Assembly: GCA_024281135.1 (NCBI GenBank)
Contig: JAMXLG010000221.1
Span: forward strand, 1-26,175
Source of the DNA: Vulcanimicrobiia bacterium
GTDB lineage: Bacteria; Eremiobacterota; Eremiobacteria; Baltobacterales; Baltobacteraceae
DNA length: 26,175 bases
Direction: 5' to 3'
Under the pieces are notes generated by a model. The model was not told the DNA's origin and searched no databases. It saw only the letters and a program-made list of their open reading frames with translations. This document shows, piece after piece, positions 1 to 7,393 of the stretch. How positions within the stretch are numbered: position 1 is the stretch's first letter; every line of letters begins with the position of its first letter. The position numbers and the translations under genes were made by a program.

Positions 1-431
1 GGCGGCGAGGTCGTCAAAACGGCATCGAATCGTTCGCGCTGCAACAGCTCACGTAGCGCGCGAAGCGCGTAAGGCGCCCATCCGACTTCACGATCGGGAA
101 ACGTGCAGAGTTGGTACGCGAACGAGATCCCGCGCTGGCGCAACGACTGCCGTGTTTCATTCGCTCGCGGAATTTCGACGCCGAGGCGTTCATGCGTCGA
201 CGTGCCATCGAATCCAATGCGCGCTTTGAGGGAGCCGAGGATGTCGACATACTTGGTCGCGACGATCCCGGGTTGTGGATTTCCATCACTTGCAACGCGG
301 GCCGTGAGGATCGTCGCCTCCCAACCGTGGAGCGGCAAATACTTGCGAAGCTGCGCGGGGCGGCGTCCGCCGACCGTCTCGCGCGGAGGATAATGATAGG
401 CCACGATGAGCAAGCGTCGCCGCAGCGTCAT
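1..431 (-). CDS. GT-B glycosyltransferase (GT4/WbuB-like), N-terminal part, runs off the left edge
   Basis: Translation from the ATG at 431 stays open to the window edge (143 codons). It begins with a short basic stretch, then LLIVAYHYPPRETVGGRRP, the usual N-terminal strand and loop of GT4-type transferases that act on nucleotide-sugar donors. Later come a GWEATILTA strand and a FDAVLTTSPP segment, also typical of the acceptor-binding Rossmann domain. The donor-binding half lies outside the window. Its ATG overlaps the stop of the NUDIX gene as ATGA, so the two are translationally coupled. The likely role is transfer of a sugar to a lipid, glycan or small molecule in the cytoplasm. The acceptor cannot be deduced. 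Confidence 0.8.
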   Translation of the reverse strand, partial: MTLRRRLLIVAYHYPPRETVGGRRPAQLRKYLPLHGWEATILTARVASDGNPQPGIVATKYVDILGSLKARIGFDGTSTHERLGVEIPRANETRQSLRQRGISFAYQLCTFPDREVGWAPYALRALRELLQRERFDAVLTTSP

Positions 432-1003
432 GAGCCACGGCCGCGCCGTTCGTCGTTGAGTAATACGTAGAGCAGCGGCGAGAGCGAGAGGTTGTCCACG
501 ACGCCGTTTCGGTCGATGAGTTCCAACACTTCGTCGCGTGTAAACCACCGCGTTTCGATCACTTCGTTCCCGTCGAACGGCGTCGGAATTTCGAACACGC
601 CCGTTGCGAGATAGATCTTGAACTGTTGATCGCTGGATCCGTAAGACGCGTAACAATCGAGCAGCGGAACCACGTTGGTTGCGGTGTATCCCGTCTCTTC
701 TTCGAGCTCGCGGATTGCCGCTTCGTGGGCTGCTTCTCCCTGAACGACGGCTCCCGACGGAATAGCCCAAACAAACTCGTCGACGATGAAGCGGTATTGA
801 TGCACTAGCAAAATGTCGGTTCCGCGTCGCGCGACGACTCCGACGGCGGGAGCCGGAAAATGAATTGTATAGTATGTTCGCGACGATCCGTCGGTAACGA
901 CTACGTCTTGCAGACGTACCGAGAAATACGGGTTCTGCGTCAACGTATCAACCACGTTTGCGCGCCACGGTTTAGACAACGATGCGCCCGCCCGCTTCTG
1001 CAT
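428..1003 (-). CDS. NUDIX hydrolase, ADP-ribose/ADP-sugar pyrophosphatase type
   Basis: The 191-residue protein carries a complete Nudix box, GAVVQGEAAHEAAIRELEEE followed by TGY, which fits GX5EX7REUXEEXGU and supplies the metal-binding glutamates. The region before it (KPWRANVV, NPYFSV, then PAVGVVARRG and VHQYRF) follows the layout of ADP-ribose pyrophosphatases, which use an N-terminal strand region for dimerisation and substrate binding. The expected reaction is hydrolysis of a nucleoside diphosphate linked to a sugar. It is the first gene of a leftward pair with the glycosyltransferase (ATGA overlap). It diverges from the cyclitol cassette, so it could act on an NDP-sugar or NDP-cyclitol, but that is inference. 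Confidence 0.88.
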   Translation of the reverse strand: MQKRAGASLSKPWRANVVDTLTQNPYFSVRLQDVVVTDGSSRTYYTIHFPAPAVGVVARRGTDILLVHQYRFIVDEFVWAIPSGAVVQGEAAHEAAIRELEEETGYTATNVVPLLDCYASYGSSDQQFKIYLATGVFEIPTPFDGNEVIETRWFTRDEVLELIDRNGVVDNLSLSPLLYVLLNDERRGRGS

Positions 1004-1020
1004 CGTCCGCGAGCACCACG

Positions 1021-1049
1021 ATTTTGTAGTGCTTCGGTCTCTGTTGCAA
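1021..1049 (-). promoter_or_regulatory. Candidate sigma70-type promoter for the NUDIX-glycosyltransferase pair
   Basis: On the minus strand TTGCAA (1049-1044) and CAAAAT (1026-1021) are separated by exactly 17 bp. Transcription would start about 10 bases before the ATG at 1003. The same hexamers, TTGCAA and CAAAAT, recur in the divergent promoters near 7360-7392, which raises the plausibility. For the plus-strand cyclase the same TTGCAA is followed by TACACT (1065-1070) at only 15 bp, so its promoter is less clear. The spacer 1004-1138 holds no gene that I can support. Confidence 0.4.
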
Positions 1050-1138
1050 CGCTCGCATACTCATTACACTATTCGAACGCGGGCGTATTTTGTGCGTCGC
1101 CCTCACCCAATGTTATTGAGGCGAAAGGCCCTTCGTTC

Positions 1139-2305
1139 ATGGCAGTGAGGCCCTTTACAAGCTCGATTGACGTACACCGTCGCGCGTCTTTGACGAGCGA
1201 TTCATTGACGTTGCGCATGAACGCCGATCGTCCGGCCGAGTATAACGTCTACAACCTCAGCCGGCCGGTGTTTTCGCCCGATGAGCCCGAGCTCGCGAGC
1301 GTTGTATGCAAACGCCGCGTACTACTGATCGTCGATCGTCTTGTTTTTGAACAATTTGGCAAGGAAATTACCGAATATCTCGCATCAAACGCGGATCTAC
1401 GCGCGTCGGTCGCAATCGATGGGAGCGAACACCAAAAAACTCTTGCGGTCGTGGAACGCGTTTGCGCCGCCGCATTCAGTGCAGAAATTGACCGGCGCGG
1501 CATTTTTCTCGCCGTCGGAGGCGGCGTCGTCCTCGATGTCGCGGGAACCGCCGCTTCACTCTTTCGCCGAGGCGTTTCGTTCATTCGCGTACCGACTTCG
1601 CTCATCGGCATGGTGGACGTCAGCGTCGGCATCAAACAGGGTGTGAACTTTGCCGGCCGTAAGAACGCGCTGGGCTCATTTTATCCGCCGCTAGCGTCAT
1701 TCTGCCATCGCTCGTTCTTGCAGACGCTGCCGAAACGTCATCTCGCTGCCGGGCTCGCCGAAATCATCAAGATGGGCCTGATCGCCGACGCTCAGCTTTT
1801 CGATGCGGTCGAGCAGACGGGCGCGTTGCTCATGGCCTCCCACTTTCAAGAGCCCGCTGAAGCCGCCGACGACGTCATCGCGCGCGCGCAAATTGCGATG
1901 ATGGACGAACTCGAACCGAACCTCTATGAACAGGAAATGCGTCGCCTTGCAGACTTCGGACACACGTTCAGCCCGACGCTCGAAACGCGAAGCGCTCACC
2001 GCCTCTCGCACGGTGAAGCCGTTGCGATCGACATGTTGCTCTCGACGGCGATCGCGGTGGGGCGTTCGATCTGCGCGCCGGCGGTCTTCGATCGCGCATT
2101 AGCAATCTATCGAGCGATCGGCCTTCCCGTCACCGATGCGTTGTGCACGCCCGAGACTCTCGCGCATGCGATGAACGAAACGCGCCGGACGCGCGCGGGC
2201 GACTTGAATCTCGTCGTTCCGTCATCGATTGGGAGCGGGGTGTTCTTGCAGCACGTAGGTGAGGACGAGCTGCTTGCGGCAATCGACCTGGTGTGCACAG
2301 CCTAG
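1139..2305 (+). CDS. Sugar-phosphate cyclase of the 2-epi-5-epi-valiolone synthase type
   Basis: This 388-residue protein belongs to the dehydroquinate synthase superfamily, which cyclises sugar phosphates using NAD and a divalent metal. Visible features are the NAD loop GGGVVLD (128-134), Lys166/Asn170/Lys175 in IKQGVNFAGRKN, and metal ligands Glu208 (LAEIIKMG), His275 (DFGHTF) and His291 (SHGEAVA). It is not a dehydroquinate synthase. In place of NFGHTxGH it has DFGHTFSP, so the second histidine is Pro279, and it carries the PNLYE segment (260-264), a pattern I know from EEVS enzymes making C7 cyclitols from sedoheptulose 7-phosphate. The frame is open from 860, but that part is antisense to the NUDIX gene. 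ATG 1139, about 10 bases after AAAGG, gives normal family length. The downstream kinase gene overlaps it. Confidence 0.78.
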   Translation: MAVRPFTSSIDVHRRASLTSDSLTLRMNADRPAEYNVYNLSRPVFSPDEPELASVVCKRRVLLIVDRLVFEQFGKEITEYLASNADLRASVAIDGSEHQKTLAVVERVCAAAFSAEIDRRGIFLAVGGGVVLDVAGTAASLFRRGVSFIRVPTSLIGMVDVSVGIKQGVNFAGRKNALGSFYPPLASFCHRSFLQTLPKRHLAAGLAEIIKMGLIADAQLFDAVEQTGALLMASHFQEPAEAADDVIARAQIAMMDELEPNLYEQEMRRLADFGHTFSPTLETRSAHRLSHGEAVAIDMLLSTAIAVGRSICAPAVFDRALAIYRAIGLPVTDALCTPETLAHAMNETRRTRAGDLNLVVPSSIGSGVFLQHVGEDELLAAIDLVCTA

Positions 2306-3291
2306 TCTTCGACCTCGGCGGAACGTTTATTCGCAGCGCCGTCGCGCTCGATGACGGCAGGCTCTACGACGTAGCCCGGGAGCGGATACCGAACGTGTTT
2401 TCCGGCGAAGGCGCCGCAAGCGTGTACCGCCGGATCGTCGATATGGTGTCCGAGCGCGTCGAAGGCTGCTCGAGGGCGAACATCCCTCTCGATGGCATCG
2501 TGATATCGTTTCCCGGGCCGATTCGCAACCGCCGCCTCGCGCTCGCGGCGCCGACAATTTCCGGATCTTACTCGCCCCCCGATATCGCGTCGACGATTTC
2601 TGAACGGACGAACCTTCCAGTTCACCTCGTCAACGACGTGTCCGCCGCCGCCTGGCATATAGGCGAGCGAATCGACGTCGATCGCTTTCTCGTGCTCACA
2701 ATCAGCAGCGGAATCGGCAGCAAGCTCTACGATCGGACGTCTGTCGCACGCGTGATCGACGAGGCGCCGTATGCCGGCGAAATCGGACACGTTACCGTTG
2801 ATTACAGCCCGGATGCCGTTCTATGTGATTGCGGTGAACGCGGGCATCTCGGGGCCATCGCATCGGGGCGCGGTGCCGAACGTCTCGCGCGAGCACGCGC
2901 TGAAGGTGATCGCGAGACGTTCGCGCTTTCGGCGTGCGCGACTCGCTATGGCGCAACATCTGAGCTGCTTACGAACGAACGGCATCTCGTGCCCGCGGTG
3001 TGCGATCGCGATCCGTGGGCTTGCACCGTAATTCGCGAGGCGATGCGGCCGCTCGCAATTGTGTTGAATGCCGTCGTGCACGCGTGCGCACTCGAACGGA
3101 TCGTCGTCATCGGCGGGTTTGCCGGCGCGCTCGGCGATTGGTATGTCGATGAGCTGCAAGCGTTGATGGAAACGGCGAGCGCGCCCGCCTTCGGCCTGCC
3201 GCACGATCTCGTCCAAGCATGGGAGACGGAGCAAGACGTCTGCCTGTATGGCGCGGCAGCATTTGCGCGAACGGTTCCTGCTTTCGCATGA
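2293..3291 (+). CDS. ROK-family sugar or cyclitol kinase
   Basis: The GTG start at 2293 lies 13 bp inside the cyclase gene. The 332-residue protein has the ROK phosphate loop DLGGT (7-11), the catalytic VNDVSAAAW segment with Asp115, the zinc-site histidine in EIGH (His166), and a CDCGERGH motif. ROK zinc sites normally read CxCGxxGC; here the third cysteine is His185. The C-terminal VVIGGFAG loop closes the sugar kinase fold. ROK kinases phosphorylate glucose, N-acyl sugars and, in acarbose and validamycin pathways (AcbM, ValC), a C7 cyclitol at its 7-hydroxyl. Overlap with an EEVS-type cyclase makes a cyclitol kinase the preferred reading. Glucokinase remains possible. Confidence 0.85.
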   Translation: MHSLVFDLGGTFIRSAVALDDGRLYDVARERIPNVFSGEGAASVYRRIVDMVSERVEGCSRANIPLDGIVISFPGPIRNRRLALAAPTISGSYSPPDIASTISERTNLPVHLVNDVSAAAWHIGERIDVDRFLVLTISSGIGSKLYDRTSVARVIDEAPYAGEIGHVTVDYSPDAVLCDCGERGHLGAIASGRGAERLARARAEGDRETFALSACATRYGATSELLTNERHLVPAVCDRDPWACTVIREAMRPLAIVLNAVVHACALERIVVIGGFAGALGDWYVDELQALMETASAPAFGLPHDLVQAWETEQDVCLYGAAAFARTVPAFA

Positions 3292-4523
3292 TGAAGGTAA
3301 CCATCGTAGGTGGAAGCGCACCCAGCACCGTTCACCTCGCTTCCGAACTGCACGACACCGAAGTTGCGATAGTTGGGCGCAGCGCTTCGCACGTTGATGC
3401 GGTAGCCCGCGCATTCAGCATGCTTGCAAATGCCGGCGTTCACGCGCGCGGCTATTGCGGCGACCACGGTCTCCTCGAAGCGCTACCCGGATCGGACATC
3501 GTCATCTTGCAAGCTCGCTACGGTGGACTTGCCGCGCGCGAGTACGATGAGCGGTTTCCGCTCGCGTTCGGCATTCCGGGCGACGAAGGGCTCGGACCGG
3601 GCGGACTCGCAAGCGCGTGGCGTTCATGGCCGGAACTCGCGAGGGCGCTTGAAGCGATCTCGCAACTCGCGCCGTCAACCTTTATCGTGCTAATGACAGC
3701 GCCGCTCGGCATTCTCACGATTTGTGCTAGCACGCGGTTTCCGCAACTGCGGATCGCCGGTCTTTGCGAATTGCCCTTTGTCACCCTCGCCGATTGCTGC
3801 CATGCCGCGAATGTTGCGCTAGCGGGCGTGCGTTTTTCCTACGCGGGCGTCAATCATCTCGGCTGGTTCGACGACGTACGGACGGATGAAGGCATGCAGC
3901 TCGCGCCGATTGCCCTCAAATACGTGCGTTTGCACGAGCACCCTGAGGAGGTGGTCGAGGAACAACGCGCGGGCGCACCACGAGCGCAAGCCGTGGGGGA
4001 ATTCGCTCAGCGAGCTTATCGGTGTTTCCACAATGGCGGCGCGGACGCAATTCGACGGGTGCTCGCGGAGCGTTCAGCGCCGTGGTATCGCTACAGCGTA
4101 GCGCCGCTGATCGAAGCCATGCGAAGCGATAGTGCTCGTGAAGCACTTGTCTTTCTGACGACGACGAATGACGGATATCTCGCAGAGCTTGACGATAAGT
4201 CCGTCATCGAACGTCCTTTCATCGTGTGCGACGGCACCTTCACTCCCGTGTCGAGATTAACGGAAGCCCCGTTGGCGCTTGTCGATCACATGCGCCGCTT
4301 CACGGATTTCGAGCGCATCGCTGCACGTGCCGTCATGGACCGATCCGTCGCCGGCATCGCGGATGCGTTACGCGCGCATCCGTGGGTTCGCGACGATATC
4401 GATATCGACGCGCTCGTTCAAGCCGTAACTGCAAGCGTCCGCGAAAGACCAGCTGCTAAATCGTATCGTGGCGTCCATTCGAGCAGCTCACGCGCGGCTG
4501 ATACGTCGGCGACAAGGCGATAG
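3288..4523 (+). CDS. Divergent glycoside hydrolase family 4-like NAD-dependent enzyme
   Basis: The first of two adjacent ATGs (3288, 3291) makes an ATGA overlap with the kinase stop, giving 411 residues. The Rossmann start VTIVGGSAPSTVHL, the RYGGLAAREYDE segment, GLGPGGL, a cysteine in GLCELP (Cys160) and GVNHLGW (His190) follow the order seen in family 4 6-phosphoglycosidases, where that Cys and His bind the metal. The usual TNP motif reads TAP. Family 4 enzymes oxidise C3 of a phosphosugar with NAD as part of catalysis. Beside a cyclase and kinase, this enzyme may oxidise, epimerise or eliminate on a phosphorylated cyclitol; that is inference. Its last about 35 residues overlap the end of the opposing SDR gene. 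Confidence 0.7.
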   Translation: MMKVTIVGGSAPSTVHLASELHDTEVAIVGRSASHVDAVARAFSMLANAGVHARGYCGDHGLLEALPGSDIVILQARYGGLAAREYDERFPLAFGIPGDEGLGPGGLASAWRSWPELARALEAISQLAPSTFIVLMTAPLGILTICASTRFPQLRIAGLCELPFVTLADCCHAANVALAGVRFSYAGVNHLGWFDDVRTDEGMQLAPIALKYVRLHEHPEEVVEEQRAGAPRAQAVGEFAQRAYRCFHNGGADAIRRVLAERSAPWYRYSVAPLIEAMRSDSAREALVFLTTTNDGYLAELDDKSVIERPFIVCDGTFTPVSRLTEAPLALVDHMRRFTDFERIAARAVMDRSVAGIADALRAHPWVRDDIDIDALVQAVTASVRERPAAKSYRGVHSSSSRAADTSATRR

Positions 4524-5284
4524 ATTTCACTTGCGCGCGTCGCACCGCTGCGCTGGAGAATCTCACGTGACGACTCGTTCAACAACTTGTCGATCGTGCG
4601 CGCGAGCTCGAGGACGCTCGTGCCGACACCGGTTCCGACGTTGATTGCTCGGATGCCAACCGCATCGACTTCGCATGCGCGAACGATTGCAAGCGCTGCA
4701 TCATCGACGAAGCAGTAATCGCGCACCGGCGCGAGATCGTTCAACACGATCGGTCCACTGCCACGCGCTTGTTCGACAATCGCGTGGATCACGCCGGTCG
4801 CGCTCGCGTTAGGTCCGTAAATCGAGAATGGCCGCAAAATCCAACCGCGTAGCCCGTAACTTACGGCGCTCGCGCGCAGAAGAAACTCTGCACCCGCTTT
4901 GGCGGCGCCGTACGGTGAACGCGGCGCGAGCGGTGCATCTTCGGTAACGTTGCCGTCTCCGGCGTCGCCATAGACTTCCGCGGATGAAATGTATACGATG
5001 CGCCCCACGCCGTGGCGCCGCATTCCTTCGATCACCGCCGCCGTACCGACGACGTGCGTACGCGCGAACTCCACCGGTTGCGCGAGCGATTGCGCCACTG
5101 ACGGCGGACCCGCGAGATGCACTACGACATCGGCGCCGGCAAAAAACTCGCCGTGTTCGGCTGCATCCGCAATATCGAAAGTCTCCGGCGTATCTTGCGT
5201 GCGCACGTCGAAGCCATGCTCGCGCAGCGTCTGAACCGTTGGACGGCCGACGAATCCGCCGGCACCCGTCACGGCAGCGATCAC
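4418..5284 (-). CDS. Extended SDR, NDP-sugar 4-epimerase/dehydratase-like
   Basis: The GTG start at 5284 follows the previous stop by one base. The 288-residue protein has GAGGFVG for NAD(P) binding (7-13), HLAGPPSV, catalytic Ser101 in SSAEVYG, and the Tyr125/Lys129 pair in PYGAAKAG. It ends with a WTPRYDLAAGL segment typical of nucleotide-sugar epimerases and dehydratases. At 288 residues it is short for GalE-type enzymes (usually above 310). The substrate cannot be read from sequence. It is last in a leftward operon with a PLP dehydratase-like protein and an aminotransferase, and its 3' end overlaps the convergent family 4-like gene by 106 bp. Confidence 0.85.
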   Translation of the reverse strand: MIAAVTGAGGFVGRPTVQTLREHGFDVRTQDTPETFDIADAAEHGEFFAGADVVVHLAGPPSVAQSLAQPVEFARTHVVGTAAVIEGMRRHGVGRIVYISSAEVYGDAGDGNVTEDAPLAPRSPYGAAKAGAEFLLRASAVSYGLRGWILRPFSIYGPNASATGVIHAIVEQARGSGPIVLNDLAPVRDYCFVDDAALAIVRACEVDAVGIRAINVGTGVGTSVLELARTIDKLLNESSREILQRSGATRASEIYRLVADVSAARELLEWTPRYDLAAGLSRTLAVTA

Positions 5285-5285
5285 G

Positions 5286-6200
5286 CTACCAACTCACGAC
5301 CGTATTTGCACCGCAGATCACCACGCCGACGCGTTCTCCGCTTGACGGTCGATACTTTCCGGAGAGCAGTGCGGCATACGCAGCGGCACCTCCGGGCTCG
5401 CTCACAACGCGCGCTTTCTCCCATAACGCTTCGCGCGATGCCAGAATGTCCTCGTCGCTCACCAATACGACGCCGTCAACGTAGCGTTCGGCGATTTGAT
5501 AGTTCAATACGCCGACGCGGCGCGGTGCCAGCGAATCGCTCGCGACGCTTCCGCTCGGTGCATCGACCGGGTGCCCTGCGGCAAGCGCATCGTGCAGCGT
5601 TGGTGCGCCTTCGGGTTCGACCGCGACGATTTTGATTCGCCCCTCATACCATGACGCGATACCGCCGATGAGTCCGCCTCCGCCAACGGCCACGAGCAAT
5701 GTATCGAGCGGCGCTTGCTCCTCGAGTTCGAGTCCCACCGTGCCTTGACCGAGCAGCGTTTCAACCGAGTCAAATGCCTCGACCGCGAGCGCGCCGGTCG
5801 ATTCCTGAAATTCGAGGCTCGCTTCGTAGGCATCTTGATAGCGGTCACCTCCGATGACGAGCTTCGCGCCGTACGATTCGATGCGCGAAATTTTTACCGG
5901 TGACGTCACGGTCGGAACGAAGATCGTGCACGGTAAGCTTAAGCGCATCGTCGCGTACGCGACGGCGGCTCCGTGATTCCCGCCCGAGGCGGCAACGACT
6001 CCGGCAGCCGAAACTGAGCGAGTCAAGAGATTCGTGAACGCTCCTCGGACCTTGAACGATCCCGAGTGTTGCAAGTACTCGAGTTTTAGCGCAACGCCGT
6101 CGAGGTCGAGTACCGGCGTGCGGCGGATATACGGGCGAATGCGCGGTTCGATCGACGCAATCGCTGCACGATCGAGCGATGACGCGTTCAGGTGCATCAT
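5286..6200 (-). CDS. Threonine/serine dehydratase-like PLP enzyme (fold type II)
   Basis: The 304-residue protein shows the catalytic lysine in SGSFKVRGA (Lys50), the substrate loop SGGNHGAAVA, the phosphate-binding GGGGLIGGIA loop, and a terminal CGANT. This is the plan of threonine dehydratase, serine racemase and related beta-eliminating enzymes. No C-terminal ACT domain is present, so a catabolic or specialised role is more likely than feedback-regulated isoleucine synthesis. It starts at one of two adjacent ATGs two bases after the aminotransferase stop. Such enzymes release reactive enamines, and a RidA gene stands in the divergent operon, supporting a real dehydratase activity. A role in a specialised amino-sugar or cyclitol pathway is only possible. 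Confidence 0.87.
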   Translation of the reverse strand: MMHLNASSLDRAAIASIEPRIRPYIRRTPVLDLDGVALKLEYLQHSGSFKVRGAFTNLLTRSVSAAGVVAASGGNHGAAVAYATMRLSLPCTIFVPTVTSPVKISRIESYGAKLVIGGDRYQDAYEASLEFQESTGALAVEAFDSVETLLGQGTVGLELEEQAPLDTLLVAVGGGGLIGGIASWYEGRIKIVAVEPEGAPTLHDALAAGHPVDAPSGSVASDSLAPRRVGVLNYQIAERYVDGVVLVSDEDILASREALWEKARVVSEPGGAAAYAALLSGKYRPSSGERVGVVICGANTVVSW

Positions 6201-6202
6201 GT

Positions 6203-7339
6203 TTACGCGACCTCACCTGCGAGCTGCGCGAGTACGCCCGTGATCGCGCCATATGCAGCATCGAGTTCTGACAGCGGAAGATGAGCGAAGCCGATCCGAA
6301 ATACGCGATCGGATTCACCGAACCAACTGCCGCGGGAAACGAGCACGCCGGCCTTCCCGAGCGCATCGTAAAAGCGCGCAACGGCCTCGTCGTCGAATAC
6401 TCCCGGTTTCAAGCGCACGCAGCAGATAGCACCCGCATCGGGCCGAACCCATTCGATTGCAAAAGCGTTGGCTCTAACCCAAGCATCCGTCCGTTCGACA
6501 CACACTGCAAGGAACGCGCGCCGCTCCTTCACGATGCGCTCGCGCGCATTCAGGATACGAAGCGCAAGAAACTCATCGACCGGCGAGTTCGAAATCACCG
6601 TGTTGAATTTGCCGAGGAGTAACTGTTCGCGCACAACCGGATCGCGCGCGATTGCCCATCCCAAACGGACGCCGGGTGCACCGTGACATTTTGAGAGCGA
6701 TGCCGCCGTTATGACGCGGTCTCCAAGCAATTGCGCACTCGTCGCCACGGGGTCGTCTGCAAACGCGGCTTCGCGATACGTCTCGTCGACGAGCAGATAC
6801 GCTTCGGGCGATCGCTCGCGCATGACGTCAAGGACTTGCTGCAGCGCGGACTGCGAAATCGCGACACCCGACGGATTTTGCGGTGAGGCCAGCGAGACGA
6901 GCTTCGTCTTTGCGGTAAGAGCGCCGGCGAGTTGTTGCACATCGAGCGCATATCCTTGCTCGAACGACAAACGCACTTCTCGCACCTTTGCTCCTACGGC
7001 TTCAAGCGCCGCTCGTGACGGCGGAAACACAGGCGTTGCGAGCACGACATCGTCGCCTGCATCGCAAAGCGTAAACGCCGTGAGAAAAATCGCGTGCACG
7101 CTGCCGATGGTAAGGACAACGTCTTCCGTTCGCGCATCGTTCATTTCAGCGACAACCGTGCGCAATGCAAGTTCGCCTTGCGCCGATCCGTAACCGAGAA
7201 TGACGGCTTGCAACGCTGCGAGCGCCGATTCGTCGAGTATCTCTTCGACGCGCAGATTCGGACCGTAGCTTCCGCCGAGATCGAATCGCGGCCGTTCGCC
7301 GACCAGCGTGATAATGTCGTTCGGGATAAATCGGGTCAT
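6203..7339 (-). CDS. Class I/II PLP-dependent aminotransferase
   Basis: The 378-residue protein has the fold type I features SPQNPSG (Asn155), VDETYRE (Asp185, Tyr188), the internal aldimine lysine in SLSKCHGAPGVRLGW (Lys217, with Arg225), and a late RIGF arginine for the substrate carboxylate. It probably transfers an amino group between an amino acid and a 2-oxo acid; the specific pair is unknown. An AGGGGGAAG Shine-Dalgarno (7357-7349) lies nine bases before the ATG. It is the first gene of the leftward aminotransferase-dehydratase-SDR operon, driven from the promoter at 7364-7392 and probably repressed by the divergent ArsR protein. Confidence 0.9.
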   Translation of the reverse strand: MTRFIPNDIITLVGERPRFDLGGSYGPNLRVEEILDESALAALQAVILGYGSAQGELALRTVVAEMNDARTEDVVLTIGSVHAIFLTAFTLCDAGDDVVLATPVFPPSRAALEAVGAKVREVRLSFEQGYALDVQQLAGALTAKTKLVSLASPQNPSGVAISQSALQQVLDVMRERSPEAYLLVDETYREAAFADDPVATSAQLLGDRVITAASLSKCHGAPGVRLGWAIARDPVVREQLLLGKFNTVISNSPVDEFLALRILNARERIVKERRAFLAVCVERTDAWVRANAFAIEWVRPDAGAICCVRLKPGVFDDEAVARFYDALGKAGVLVSRGSWFGESDRVFRIGFAHLPLSELDAAYGAITGVLAQLAGEVA

Positions 7340-7358
7340 CGCTCAGCACTTCCCCCTA

Positions 7359-7387
7359 TTGACATTTAATTCGATAATTAGCAAAAT
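7359..7387 (+). promoter_or_regulatory. Promoter of the ArsR-RidA-PhzF operon, probably leaderless
   Basis: TTGACA (7359-7364) and CAAAAT (7382-7387) are 17 bp apart. A start site seven bases downstream falls on or next to the ATG at 7394, and no Shine-Dalgarno precedes that ATG, so the mRNA is likely leaderless. Confidence 0.55.
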
Positions 7388-7392
7388 TGCAA
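7364..7392 (-). promoter_or_regulatory. Promoter of the aminotransferase operon
   Basis: On the minus strand TTGCAA (7392-7387) and TTAAAT (7369-7364) are 17 bp apart. The predicted transcript begins near 7357, directly at the strong AGGGGGAAG ribosome site. It fully interlocks with the opposite promoter. Confidence 0.55.
7367..7380. promoter_or_regulatory. Candidate ArsR operator palindrome
   Basis: TAATT-CGAT-AATTA is a perfect five-base inverted repeat around a four-base centre in otherwise GC-rich DNA. It sits in the spacers of both divergent promoters, so one bound repressor dimer could block both. Binding by the adjacent ArsR protein is inferred from position. Confidence 0.5.
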
Positions 7393-7393
7393 T

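Noticed and set aside
860..1138. N-terminal extension of the cyclase by 93 residues
   Set aside because: It is antisense to the NUDIX gene, rich in Arg and Cys, unlike the family, and crosses the likely promoter region.
1139..2305. 3-Dehydroquinate synthase (aroB)
   Set aside because: The second histidine of the NFGHTxGH motif is proline, the PNLYE segment is of EEVS type, and no shikimate gene is nearby.
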